11,133 nt of DNA from Acidimicrobiales bacterium (GCA_017883105.1 JADGOF010000045.1:1-11133), one strand, 5' to 3'; shown: positions 1 through 8,107, numbered from the stretch's first letter. A program made the numbers and translations. Notes: generated by a model from the sequence alone, not told the origin.

Positions 1-1086
1 CCGGCGAGCATCCACCACGTCTTCGTCATCGCACTCGAGAACAAGGGCTACAGCTCCACGTTCGGCGACCCTTCGGCCGATCCCTACCTGGCCACCACAC
101 TGCCCGCCTCGGGGGCCCTCCTGACCAACTACTACGGCATCGGGCACTTCTCCAACGACAATTACATCGCCCTGATCTCCGGCCAGGCCCCCAATCCCCT
201 CAATCTGTCCGACTGCCAGGTGTTCGCCGACTTCCCGGCCACAGCCACCTTGGCCGCCAACGGCCAGATCTCCGGCTCGGGCTGCGTCTTCCCCACCACG
301 GTCAACACGGTGGCCAACCAGATGACCCAGGCCCACCTGACCTGGAAGGGCTACATGGAAGACATGGGCAATGTCGCCTCACGGGAATCTCCCGTGTGTG
401 GCCACCCCACGGTGGGCTCGCCCGACACCACCCAGAAGGCCGTGCCCGGCGACGGGTACGCCACCCGTCACAACCCGTTCGTCTACTTCCATGCGATCAT
501 CGACATCGCCTCGCTGTGCGACTCCCGGGTAGTGCCACTGGGCACCAGTTCGGGCTCGCTGCCGACCGGCGCGCCCTCCGGCGTGACGGGGCTGGCCACC
601 GACCTGAAGTCGGTGTCCACCACCCCCAACTTCAGCTTCATCACCCCCAACCTGTGCAACGACGGCCATGACGCGCCGTGCATCAGCCAGAGCGGCTCGG
701 CTTCGGCGCTGACCAACATCGATACCTTCCTGCAAACCTGGGTCCCCCTGATCACCAGCTCGCCGGCGTTCAAGAAGGACGGGCTCCTCGAGGTGACCTT
801 CGACGAGGCTGACACCGACGGCGGCAGTTCCTCCGGCGCCACCTCATGCTGCAACCAGATGCCGGGGCCTGCCGCCGCCAATCCGGGCATCACCGGGCCG
901 GGTGGGGGCCGCACCGGCACCGTGCTGCTCTCCCCCTCCATCAAGGGAGGCACCACCAGCGCCGTGCCCTACAACCACTACTCGACCCTGGCCACCATTG
1001 AGGACTTCTTCGGACTGTCCAAGCTCGGTCAGGCCAGGACGGTCAGTGCCACCTTCGGCAAGGACGTGTTCACCGCCGGCAGGTGA
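1..1086 (+). CDS. Phosphoesterase family protein (PF04185-like), 5' partial
   Basis: The frame is open from base 1 with no start in view, so the N-terminus and any signal peptide lie outside the window; 361 residues are visible, ending at TGA 1084-1086. The motifs fit the phosphoesterase family that includes acid phosphatases, phospholipase C and SapM-like phosphatidylinositol-phosphate phosphatases. They are ALENKGY near residues 11-17 (the family's metal-binding Glu-Asn), HFSNDNYIALISG near 49-61, NDGHD near 220-224, TFDEADTDGG near 266-275 and PYNHYSTLATIEDFFGL near 323-339. In this family such residues bind metal and phosphate. Several cysteines, including a CC pair near 283-284, fit an exported, disulfide-bonded protein, as is usual here. 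The exact substrate cannot be read from sequence. The gene converges on the minus-strand glycosyltransferase, with only 29 bases between the two stops and no obvious terminator. The codon at 220 is a GTG inside the frame, not the true start, because family motifs lie upstream of it. Confidence 0.88.
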   Translation, partial: PASIHHVFVIALENKGYSSTFGDPSADPYLATTLPASGALLTNYYGIGHFSNDNYIALISGQAPNPLNLSDCQVFADFPATATLAANGQISGSGCVFPTTVNTVANQMTQAHLTWKGYMEDMGNVASRESPVCGHPTVGSPDTTQKAVPGDGYATRHNPFVYFHAIIDIASLCDSRVVPLGTSSGSLPTGAPSGVTGLATDLKSVSTTPNFSFITPNLCNDGHDAPCISQSGSASALTNIDTFLQTWVPLITSSPAFKKDGLLEVTFDEADTDGGSSSGATSCCNQMPGPAAANPGITGPGGGRTGTVLLSPSIKGGTTSAVPYNHYSTLATIEDFFGLSKLGQARTVSATFGKDVFTAGR

Positions 1087-1115
1087 GCGGGGCGGCCGTC
1101 AAGGTTGCGATGTAG

Positions 1116-3182
1116 CTAGCTCTGCTGCAACTTCCAGTCGGTGAGGCTCTCGCTCATGATCCGGTGCAACTGGTCTCGCTGGGCCGGGTTGCGATACTGC
1201 TCCGCTCGTTGCCGGAGCGTCGCTCTCGCCGCCTCGACCGACGGTCCTCCTCGGGCCACGTCTTCGATGTGACGGGCAATGTCGGCCGCAGTCGTATAGA
1301 CCCGAAGTTCCTCCCCCACCAACCGGTGGATCTCCGGTCGGTCGGGCCCGATGATCACCGCCCCGCACAACATGGCCTCGATGATGGACATCGGCACTCC
1401 CATCGGGACGTCGGGGGCCACGGTGTAGACGAAGACCGAGGTGCGGGCCATCGCCTCCAGCACCTGGTTGCGGGGTACGTTGACGGACACCGTGATCGAC
1501 CGGTCCTTCGACTCGGCCAACGCGACGACCTGCGCCGGGACTTCCTCGAAGCCGTTGCTGGCGGCGATGATGATCGCCTTGGGCATGGGCGGGAGCTGGG
1601 CCAGGGCCTCGATGAGAAGGGGGAAGTCCTTCTTCGGCAGGCCGGCCGAAGCCGACAACACTCCGCTCCGCTCGACCGGACTCGGGGGGATGACCAGGTC
1701 GGGACCGATGGACGGGGCCAGGCCCTGCACCCCTTCCGGCAGTCGATCCAGTTGATGGTCGTAGGCAATGACCGCGGCGCACAACGGGTGGTCGAAGAGC
1801 TGGGCCACCAGGCCGGGGTCGAAGTCGAACGAGTGCACCCGGCACACAAAGGGGATCCCGTGCTGTTCGATCATCGGCAGGGATCCCTGAGCGTGGGTGG
1901 CCCAGTGCAGCAGCACGATGTCGGGATCGGCCTCGGCGATGACCCCGTCGGCGTCGAGCGAGCAGGAAGGGGCGTCGTCGGTCCGTGAGACCGCCTTTTG
2001 GACCGCCGAAAGCGTGACTGCGGCCCCGGCCGCGCGCAGGCTTCCGATGTCCTCACCGATGTAGGTCTCCGACATCACCGGGTACATCGCCGTGTGTACG
2101 TGGACCCGCATTGGGCGGGTGGTGTGCGCCCGGGCACGCACCTGATGGAACCCGTCGAGCTTCTCCGGGCTGTCGCTGATGCGACCGGGGATGACCGTGC
2201 GGTAGTAGCACGCAACGACCGGAAGGGCCATTGGCGGCGTGCGGGCGAACAGCCGCAGGGAGTGGTCCCAGTCGATGGCACCACCGAGGGAGGTGTCGTA
2301 GCGAAGATCGCGGTGCCGGGACCGGAAGGCCGTGGTGTTGCGATCGATGAAATTGGCCTGCTCGTGCCGCGACCGGTCGTAGCGGGCGAACTCGAGCGTA
2401 GGGAGCATGCCCGACCGGTTCCCGTGCTCGGCCCCGGCGTCCTCGTTGATCCGGGCCCCGTAGAGCGCCTCCAGGTCAGGGAATGACGAGAAGGCCCACA
2501 CGATGCTGCGCAACCACTCGGGGTGCATGAGATTGTCGTCGTCGAGGAACGTGATGATGTCGCCGGTCGATCCCTCAAGAGCCGTGTTGAACGCCGCTGC
2601 CCCACCTCCACGCGTCGGGGTCCGGACCACCCGGATGCGGTCATCGTCGATGGACTCCAACACCCGAGCGGTCTCTTCGCCGTCCGAGTCGTCGGCCACC
2701 ACGATCTCGAACCGCGTATAGCTCTGTGCCAACACCGAGCCGATCGCCTTGCTCAGCCATTCGGGTCGATCGCGGGTGGCGATGTCCACCGATATCAAGG
2801 GGCCCTCAACGACCTCGGCGGCATCGGCGATCCACGCCATGACGGTCGGCACTTCCAGCCGGGTCATCAGTGTGCCGAGCACATCGAGCGAGCCCGATGC
2901 GGAGGGCGTCGGCGTGTCCAGCGGCTGTGCGCCGAAATTCGCCAGGATCTTGACGCAGGAGCTCACCCACCGTTCGAGGGTGCCCAGCCACTCCGTGTGG
3001 GATGCCAGGCCGGCAGCCAGGTCTGCGTTCGTCCCCGGTCCTGCCACCAGGTCGCGCTGCAGGTCTGCCATCCATGCGGCGTTGCCGGCCACCACCGCCT
3101 CGAGCTGGGAGATGGTCGATTCGACCGCCGCCAAGCGCGCCTCGGGACCATCCTCTGCCCTGTTGATTCCGGATTCAGGCAC
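1116..3182 (-). CDS. Bifunctional-type glycosyltransferase: GT2 domain followed by GT4-like domain
   Basis: A 688-residue protein starting at GTG 3182, with GGAGGAG (3186-3192) just upstream. Residues 1-80 are rich in Ala, Leu and Glu, helical in character, and have no clear membrane segment. Residues about 128-345 are a GT-A fold, GT2-type transferase: LISVDIATRDRPEWL opens the fold, VVADDSDG (161-168) holds the nucleotide-binding Asp, FLDDDN (212-217) is the DxD-type metal site, and AIDWD near 302-306 sits where the catalytic acid is expected. Residues about 358-680 resemble a GT-B, GT4-type domain, with VHTAMYPVMSETYI at its start and SIIEAMLCGAVII (599-611) in the nucleotide-sugar site. 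In that site the first Glu of the usual E-x7-E pair is replaced by Met594; Glu602 remains. Together the two heads could add successive sugars to one glycan, probably on the cytoplasmic side. The gene overlaps the upstream GT4 gene by 8 bases, suggesting coupled translation. Donor and acceptor are unknown. Confidence 0.85.
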   Translation of the reverse strand: MPESGINRAEDGPEARLAAVESTISQLEAVVAGNAAWMADLQRDLVAGPGTNADLAAGLASHTEWLGTLERWVSSCVKILANFGAQPLDTPTPSASGSLDVLGTLMTRLEVPTVMAWIADAAEVVEGPLISVDIATRDRPEWLSKAIGSVLAQSYTRFEIVVADDSDGEETARVLESIDDDRIRVVRTPTRGGGAAAFNTALEGSTGDIITFLDDDNLMHPEWLRSIVWAFSSFPDLEALYGARINEDAGAEHGNRSGMLPTLEFARYDRSRHEQANFIDRNTTAFRSRHRDLRYDTSLGGAIDWDHSLRLFARTPPMALPVVACYYRTVIPGRISDSPEKLDGFHQVRARAHTTRPMRVHVHTAMYPVMSETYIGEDIGSLRAAGAAVTLSAVQKAVSRTDDAPSCSLDADGVIAEADPDIVLLHWATHAQGSLPMIEQHGIPFVCRVHSFDFDPGLVAQLFDHPLCAAVIAYDHQLDRLPEGVQGLAPSIGPDLVIPPSPVERSGVLSASAGLPKKDFPLLIEALAQLPPMPKAIIIAASNGFEEVPAQVVALAESKDRSITVSVNVPRNQVLEAMARTSVFVYTVAPDVPMGVPMSIIEAMLCGAVIIGPDRPEIHRLVGEELRVYTTAADIARHIEDVARGGPSVEAARATLRQRAEQYRNPAQRDQLHRIMSESLTDWKLQQS

Positions 3183-5391
3183 GGACTCCTCCGATCGGTA
3201 GGTGCTGCTGCTGCGGGTGGCGCCGGCGCCCGGCCAGGAACTGTGCCGGGCTTCCGTCGGCGCCGTGCACCAGATGCTCGAGCAGGGAGATGACGTCGGT
3301 GGCGTACCCCTCCGAGTCGTACTCGCCGATGATCAACCGGCGCGCCTCCTCTCCGATTGCCACCAGGTGATCGGAGGGGAGCGAGAACACCCGGCGGAAG
3401 GCCGCGGTCAGGGCGACCAGATCCGAGGGTGCGAAGAGAAAGCCGTTCACGCCGTCGTCGATGAGCTCGGGCAGTCCGAAGATGTCCGTGGCCAGCACCG
3501 GCACGCCGAAGCACATCGCCTCGAGGGCGGACCTCGGGAGCGATTCGATCTCCGAAGCGGACACCATGAGATCGGCAGCCCGATACCAGGGGTAGGTGTC
3601 GGCCACCACCGGGATGACGCGGGCGCGCTTGTCGAGGCCCTTCTCGGAAATGAAGCGACGAAGGGCCTCGGCGTAGGCCGAGCCGTTGTCACCCACGAAC
3701 ACGATGTCCCAGTCGGGATGATCGGCCGCCACCTCGGCGAAACCCTGGGCCAGGCGGGTCTGTGCCTTGCGCGGCTCGGTGGTCCCCATCACCAGCGCGA
3801 TCTTGCGACCGGAGTGGATGCCGACCGATCGGCGCGCCTGGTTCCGACTGTTGGTGGCAGAGAACGCGGCCACCGAGCCGGTGTCGATGCCGTAGGGGAT
3901 GACCGCGGTGCGGTCCACTTCGGCGGCGTCAGCAAAGAGCCGGCGGGTGGCCTCGGCCTCGAACACCAGTGCCGACGTCTCGCGCAGCGTGTCCTCGAAG
4001 CGCCGCCGGATGCCGGCGGGGATGCCCGCGTCACCCAAGGCATGGGCCCAGTACGCGGACGGGGTGATGCTCTCGTGGATGGCCCACACGGTGGGAATGC
4101 CCAATCGCCTGGTGACGTCGGCACCCATCGCCACCAGCAGCGTGTTGACCAGCGCGGCATTGTGGCCCCCGGCTCCCACCACCTGGCACAGTTCGCCAGC
4201 CCGTCCCTCGTAGGATCCGAGGCTGTCGGTCGGGTACGGCTGGGTGATCCGTACGGACACGCCGCACCGTTCGAGCTCCTCTCGGAGAGGACCGTCTCCG
4301 GGCGAAATGACCGTGCACGGGAACGAGCGGCCCGCACCTGCCTTGGCCAACAGCTCCGACAGCCAGAGCTGGCCACCCCCGTAGCCGAGGTCGTGGGTGA
4401 ACACCACCAGGTCGAGCCCGGCGCCATCGGAGCCGGGCACCTTGGTCTCGGTCACCTCGAGGCCATCGCCCGTCCCCTTGACCCGACTGGACCCGATCCG
4501 CTGGCCGGGCCCGACGCCGGTCCCCTCGGTCGGCGCACGCCGGTACACGCGTTGCGCCGCCACTCCGGGGATGCCACCGACCGCACGCGGGACGATCTGC
4601 ACCTTGACCACCGTCTCCGAGTCGGCCAGCAGGCTGAGGTCGACCACGTGCTCGAACCCCGAAAGCGGCACGTGCGGCAACCGTCCCGGGCCGCCCTGGT
4701 AGGAGCCTTCGAGCCCGAGGCGGGCCTGACCGGCGTGGCGACCGTTGACCACCACGTCGACGCAGCGAGTCGGGACCAGGGGGTGGAAGACCCATCCCTC
4801 CAGCCGGGCCACGTCGGGACCGATCAGCTCACCTTCGGCGGGGCGGTCCAGCGAGACCTCGAAGTCCTCTCCCCCGACGACGTCAAGCCCGGTTCCACCA
4901 TGCGGCTCGACTCGAAGTGGGATCGGGTCGAGGGCGATCGGAGACATGTCGGGGCCCGGCCACACGGTGACGACAAGGCGGATCGCGTCCACGTCACCGA
5001 GCCACCCGAGATCGGCGTCCACGGCCCACCCGGCCCCGGCCAACTCGGGGTTGCCGAGCGCCTCGACCACGTCCGTCCGCTCACCGTTGCCGGTGGCCGC
5101 CCTCCCCACCAGCCGGCCGTCCACGTGCACGACGACCGCCCACGCCGGGAGATCTCCCCACGCGCTCCACCCGGAGACCCGGAGCGTGCCCCGTGGAACG
5201 ATCGCACCGGGTTCCGGCTCATCTACGTTCCCACGCAGGCGGGTGTCAGGGGTGGCCTGCGGGGTGCCGGGTCGCTGGGGGTCCCATCGGTCCAACACCG
5301 AGCGCAACACCTCTGCCGCCCGCACCGCCGGGCCCAACGAACGGAGCCAGGCAACCGTCCGGGCCCGTGCGGTCGCCCAGGTGACCCTCAC
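3175..5391 (-). CDS. GT4 glycosyltransferase with two N-terminal beta-rich domains
   Basis: A 738-residue protein from GTG 5391, whose GTGA overlaps the stop of the upstream epimerase gene. The frame stays open to TTG 5481 and has an ATG at 5442. Those starts overlap the neighbour by 94 and 55 bases, lack good Shine-Dalgarno sites, and add codons with many A/T third bases, so I prefer 5391. Residues about 52-162 and 175-280 look like two related beta-sandwich segments: each has a short RVSGW or RLEGW element followed by VVVHVDGR or VVVNGRHAG. From about 325 the protein is a GT-B, GT4-type transferase with THDLGYGGGQLWL (332-344), WAIHES (466-471), VMGTTEPRKAQ (564-574), FVGDNG near 565-570 of the catalytic half, and the E-x7-E pair Glu616/Glu624 in ESLPRSALEAM followed by FGLPELIDDG. 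It should transfer a sugar from a nucleotide-sugar donor; the front domains may bind glycan or a partner. The substrate is unknown. Confidence 0.85.
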   Translation of the reverse strand: MRVTWATARARTVAWLRSLGPAVRAAEVLRSVLDRWDPQRPGTPQATPDTRLRGNVDEPEPGAIVPRGTLRVSGWSAWGDLPAWAVVVHVDGRLVGRAATGNGERTDVVEALGNPELAGAGWAVDADLGWLGDVDAIRLVVTVWPGPDMSPIALDPIPLRVEPHGGTGLDVVGGEDFEVSLDRPAEGELIGPDVARLEGWVFHPLVPTRCVDVVVNGRHAGQARLGLEGSYQGGPGRLPHVPLSGFEHVVDLSLLADSETVVKVQIVPRAVGGIPGVAAQRVYRRAPTEGTGVGPGQRIGSSRVKGTGDGLEVTETKVPGSDGAGLDLVVFTHDLGYGGGQLWLSELLAKAGAGRSFPCTVISPGDGPLREELERCGVSVRITQPYPTDSLGSYEGRAGELCQVVGAGGHNAALVNTLLVAMGADVTRRLGIPTVWAIHESITPSAYWAHALGDAGIPAGIRRRFEDTLRETSALVFEAEATRRLFADAAEVDRTAVIPYGIDTGSVAAFSATNSRNQARRSVGIHSGRKIALVMGTTEPRKAQTRLAQGFAEVAADHPDWDIVFVGDNGSAYAEALRRFISEKGLDKRARVIPVVADTYPWYRAADLMVSASEIESLPRSALEAMCFGVPVLATDIFGLPELIDDGVNGFLFAPSDLVALTAAFRRVFSLPSDHLVAIGEEARRLIIGEYDSEGYATDVISLLEHLVHGADGSPAQFLAGRRRHPQQQHLPIGGVRA

Positions 5392-6404
5392 GCCGGTTGG
5401 GATCGGGAATAGCTCGTCTCGGCGTCGCACCGCTGCCGCCATGCCGAAGCCAACCCATCTCCGATCGAGCGTGGCTCCCAAGGGACCAGCGTCTGAAGGA
5501 GGGTGGTGTCGAGCACGATGTCGCGGACGTCGATCGACCGGGCCGGGGACCAGGTGATGTCCAGCTCGAGTTCCGTCACCCGCCCCACCAGATCCACCAC
5601 GCCACGGACGTCGAGACCGACCCCGGTGCCCACGTTGACCGTCTGGGCGGCACCCAAGGTCGGCGCCAGCTGGAGCACGGCCGACGCCACGTCGGCTATT
5701 TCCACGTAGTCCCGCACGTTGCGACCGTCACCGAACAGGGTGATCCTCCGGTCGCCGAGCGACGCCTCCATGCATGCTGCGATGAGCCCCTGTCCATCGG
5801 ACGCCGACTGCAACGGCCCGTAGGCATTGGACACCCGCAGGATCCGGGCGGGAATCCCGTAGCGTTGCGCATGGGCTCTGATGCGCTCCTCGGCCAGGAG
5901 CTTGGTGGCGCCGTAGGGCGAGATCGGCGCGCATCGGTGGCTTTCGTGGACGGGGCGCGTTCCGGGATTGCCGTACACCGCACCTCCGGAAGAGAGGTAG
6001 GTGACTCCGACCCCCGGAAACCATCGCAACACGTCGAGCAGCAGGGACAGCGTCGGAAGTGTCTGGATCAACATGCTGTCGGGCTCGAAGTCAGCTGTTG
6101 CCGGTGGTGGACACCCGACGGTGTCGATCACCCATCCCACATCGGCCAAGGCATGTCGGATGTCGACTTCTTCGGTCGCCGAGCCGACATGCCAATCGAC
6201 CTCGTCCAGCCATGGCCGTCTCCGGTCGGAAGTTCGGTGCCGGGCCAGCACCGACACCGACATGCCCAGGTCGAGCGCCTGGCGGACCACCTCCGATCCG
6301 ATGAACCCGGAGCCGCCGACCACAAGGACGCGGTCGGCGTGTCGCATTGGGCGCACCGTCCCTGTCGCTGAGGCGGCGTGACGCCCGTCCGGGAAGCTCG
6401 ACAT
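5388..6404 (-). CDS. NAD(P)-dependent epimerase/dehydratase (extended SDR, nucleotide-sugar type)
   Basis: An extended short-chain dehydrogenase/reductase of about 338 residues. VLVVGGSGFIG near residues 26-36 is the Rossmann dinucleotide loop (GxxGxxG). YLSSGGAVYG (136-145) carries the catalytic Ser region, and SPYGATK holds the Tyr164-x3-Lys168 pair. RVSNAYGP (190-197), GDGRNVRDYVEIADVA (near 225-240) and NVGTG are hallmarks of the UDP-glucose 4-epimerase/dTDP-glucose dehydratase group. It probably converts a nucleotide sugar for the two glycosyltransferases encoded downstream. After beta strand 2 the sequence reads VLARHRTSDRRR: basic, without the Asp that usually favours NAD, so NADP(H) use is possible. 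Start choice: ATG 6404 has a TACGCT -10-like element 8 bases upstream (leaderless candidate). ATG 6347 is closest to the first Rossmann strand. GTG 6449 overlaps the ABC-F stop as GTGA, but the codons it adds have unusually low G/C at the third position. Confidence 0.85.
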   Translation of the reverse strand: MSSFPDGRHAASATGTVRPMRHADRVLVVGGSGFIGSEVVRQALDLGMSVSVLARHRTSDRRRPWLDEVDWHVGSATEEVDIRHALADVGWVIDTVGCPPPATADFEPDSMLIQTLPTLSLLLDVLRWFPGVGVTYLSSGGAVYGNPGTRPVHESHRCAPISPYGATKLLAEERIRAHAQRYGIPARILRVSNAYGPLQSASDGQGLIAACMEASLGDRRITLFGDGRNVRDYVEIADVASAVLQLAPTLGAAQTVNVGTGVGLDVRGVVDLVGRVTELELDITWSPARSIDVRDIVLDTTLLQTLVPWEPRSIGDGLASAWRQRCDAETSYSRSQPA

Positions 6405-6412
6405 CCGTGGCA

Positions 6413-6418
6413 AGCGTA
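6413..6418 (-). promoter_or_regulatory. Possible -10 element for a leaderless epimerase transcript
   Basis: On the minus strand the hexamer TACGCT (TAnnnT type) ends 8 bases before ATG 6404, the spacing expected if transcription starts at or next to the start codon. Leaderless genes of this kind are common in actinobacteria. No convincing -35 box lies 17-18 bases upstream, and a hexamer this loose occurs by chance, so this is only a candidate. Confidence 0.2.
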
Positions 6419-6574
6419 GTGTCCGCCCCGCTCCCTGTTGTGCGTTCACAGCTCGATCGACTGGGTGACCTCCACCGACTCGAGCAATTGACGGTCGTGG
6501 GACACCAGCAGCAGTGTGCCGCTGAATCCGGCCAACGCCGCCTCCAACTGCTCAATGGCGGGGAGATCGAGGTG

Positions 6575-6594
6575 GTTGGTCGGCTCATCGAGCA
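6575..6594. repeat. 20-base direct repeat, copy 1 (Walker B of ABC-F domain 2)
   Basis: Identical over 20 bases to 7495-7514 in the same orientation and 920 bases apart. On the minus strand it encodes the LLDEPTN/VLDEPTN Walker B core. The identity probably reflects the internal duplication of the ABC-F protein together with codon bias. Confidence 0.8.
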
Positions 6595-6630
6595 CCAGGA
6601 AGTTCACTCCCAGGGCCTGGAACATGGCAA

Positions 6631-6640
6631 CTCCGCCCGC
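6631..6640 (-). other. Frameshift site 2 in ABC-F gene (one base missing)
   Basis: The frame through SLSPGERTRA continues as ELPCSRPWE and stops. The frame one base away reads GVAMFQALGVNFLVLDEPTN, the expected continuation to the second Walker B. One base, most simply a G in gcgg(g)agtt, is missing. There is no long homopolymer here, which makes a pure base-calling error somewhat less obvious than at site 1. Confidence 0.8.
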
Positions 6641-7494
6641 GTCCGTTCGCCGGGCGACAACGAGCGGGCGGGGCGGATCACGTGCTCGGCGCCCAATCCG
6701 AACTTGGCCAGCAGCGACCTGGCTTCGGTCTGCTTCAGACCGCACCGGTCCATGACGTCGCGAACCAGGTCCCGATCACCCCCCATCGCCCGGCGGTTCT
6801 GACCCAGCTTCCCCACCACGACGCTCGGACCCATCCACCGTTCGCCTCCGGCCAACGGCAGATCCCCCAGCAGAGCGGCCACCAACGAGGACTTCCCCGA
6901 GCCGTTGGCCCCGGTCAACGCCACCCGGTCCGACCAGCCGATCTCCAGGTCGATCGGCCCCAGCCGGAACGAACCACGCTCGATCACCGCACCACTCAGC
7001 CGGGCAACCACCGCACCGGCCCGGCTCGTCTCCTCGATGGTGAACCTGAGGTCCCACCCTTCCCATGGCTTTTCCACCACCTCGAGGGCCTCCCGGGCCC
7101 GGTCGGTCTGGCGTGCCTTGGAGGCGAGCTTCTCGGTCCGGTTGATCCGGAAGTCCCGCTGGGCCATGTCGTTGTCGCGGGGATCTCGGCTTTCCCGCCG
7201 GACCCCGGAGGTGGCCCATTGACGCTGACGCTCGGCGCGGCCCTCCAGCTGGCTCCGCTGGCGGTCGTAACGCCCGTACGCCTCGGTGGCGTGGCGTTGG
7301 GCGTTGGCCCGCTCAGCCAGGTAGCCGTTCCAACCCCCTCCGTACTCGTGGGCGGTCCGGTTGTGGGAATCCAGCTCGAAGACGCTGGTCACCGTGCGCT
7401 CGAGGAAGTGGCGATCGTGGGATACGACGACCATGCCACGGGGGCGGGATCGCACCCACGACTCGAGCCGATGGAGTCCTTCGAAGTCGAGATC

Positions 7495-7514
7495 GTTGGT
7501 CGGCTCATCGAGCA
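7495..7514. repeat. 20-base direct repeat, copy 2 (Walker B of ABC-F domain 1)
   Basis: This is the partner of 6575-6594; the flanking bases differ on both sides. It encodes the Walker B core of the first ATPase domain. Confidence 0.8.
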
Positions 7515-7664
7515 GGGTGATGTCGAACTGCGAGAGCTCGATGGCGGCCAGCGCCACCTTCGCCGCCTGGCCACCCGACAGAGTCGATGCGTCCTGATGG
7601 GTCAGCGAGGCGCCCACTCCCAGGTCGTCCAGCACCGTTTCGATGCGCCGATCGAGGTCAGCCA

Positions 7665-7670
7665 CCCCCC
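7665..7670 (-). other. Frameshift site 1 in ABC-F gene (run of six G on the coding strand)
   Basis: The coding strand reads ctg ggg ggt ggc tga, giving LGGG and a stop. Removing one G gives ctg ggg gtg gct gac, or LGVAD, which joins FTSLGVADLDRRI smoothly, as expected of the family. The change lies in a homopolymer, where both replication slippage and base-calling errors are most frequent. Confidence 0.85.
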
Positions 7671-8107
7671 AGGCTGGTGAAACGCTCGAGGGCCAACTGG
7701 TACCGGTCCGCGGCGCCCGGGTTCCCTCGGGCCAGAGCGCGTGCGGCATCGGTCAGCTCGGCCTCGGCATCGTGACTCCCGGTTCTGCGGGCGAGGAGGG
7801 TCTTGACGGTCACGCCTACAGGCGACTCGTGCTCTTGGACCAGGTACCCGACCGTTCCCGACGGTGGATCCATCGTCACCTCTCCCCCGTCGGGCACGAG
7901 GACGCCGGCCAGGACCTGAAGCAGCGATGACTTCCCGACGCCATTGGGGCCGATCACCCCGATGTGGCTACCCGGGCCGACGGTCAGGGAGACGCCGCTG
8001 AGGACGGAATGTCCTCCCCGGTCGAGGGTGAGCGAGCGGGCCACCAACGTGGCCGGGACGGGCGTTGCGGGAGAACGAGAAGAAGGGTGGCGTGCGGGCA
8101 CTGGAGA

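Larger units (their letters stand above)
6446..8101 (-). pseudogene. ABC-F family twin-ATPase, disrupted by two single-base frameshifts
   Basis: The span encodes all parts of a soluble ABC-F protein (two ATPase domains, no membrane segments) but in three pieces. Piece 1 (8101 to about 7665) has GTG 8101, a GGAGG site 6 bases upstream, Walker A GPNGVGKSS at residues 51-59 and Q-loop Gln89. Piece 2 (about 7664 to 6640) has signature TLSGGQ, Walker B ITLLDEPTNDLD, H-loop VVSHDRHFL, a charged interdomain linker with FRINRTEKLASKARQ, second Walker A GANGSGKSSL and second signature SLSPGERTRA. Piece 3 (about 6640 to 6446) has Walker B FLVLDEPTNHLDL and H-loop LVSHDRQLL. Repairing one extra G at 7665-7670 and one missing base near 6631-6640 gives about 551 residues, a normal ABC-F length. 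ABC-F proteins act on the ribosome, either in antibiotic protection or translation control; which applies here is unclear. All motifs are intact, so the gene is either freshly inactivated or carries sequence errors. Its stop is 4 bases inside a GTGA shared with a possible epimerase start. Confidence 0.85.

Noticed and set aside
1114..1121. AGCTAGCT palindrome between the convergent genes, considered as a terminator or integration site
   Set aside because: Only 8 bases, no loop, no U-tract and no partner repeat; easily explained by chance.
3202..5412. A 736-codon open frame on the plus strand opposite the GT4 gene
   Set aside because: Its product is rich in His, Arg, Gly and Asp with no recognisable motif, whereas the opposite strand encodes a clear GT4 enzyme. 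Long antisense frames are expected in GC-rich DNA.
5392..5481. N-terminal extension of the GT4 gene to TTG 5481 or ATG 5442
   Set aside because: No good ribosome-binding site, long overlap with the epimerase gene, and higher A/T at third positions than the rest of the gene. It is not fully excluded.
5397..6371. A 324-codon open frame on the plus strand opposite the epimerase gene
   Set aside because: It is a shadow of the SDR gene: no motif, composition typical of antisense frames, and no ribosome-binding site.
6682..7680. A 332-codon open frame on the plus strand opposite the ABC-F gene
   Set aside because: The product is low-complexity and Pro/Gly/His rich; the minus strand carries Walker A/B and signature motifs across the same bases.
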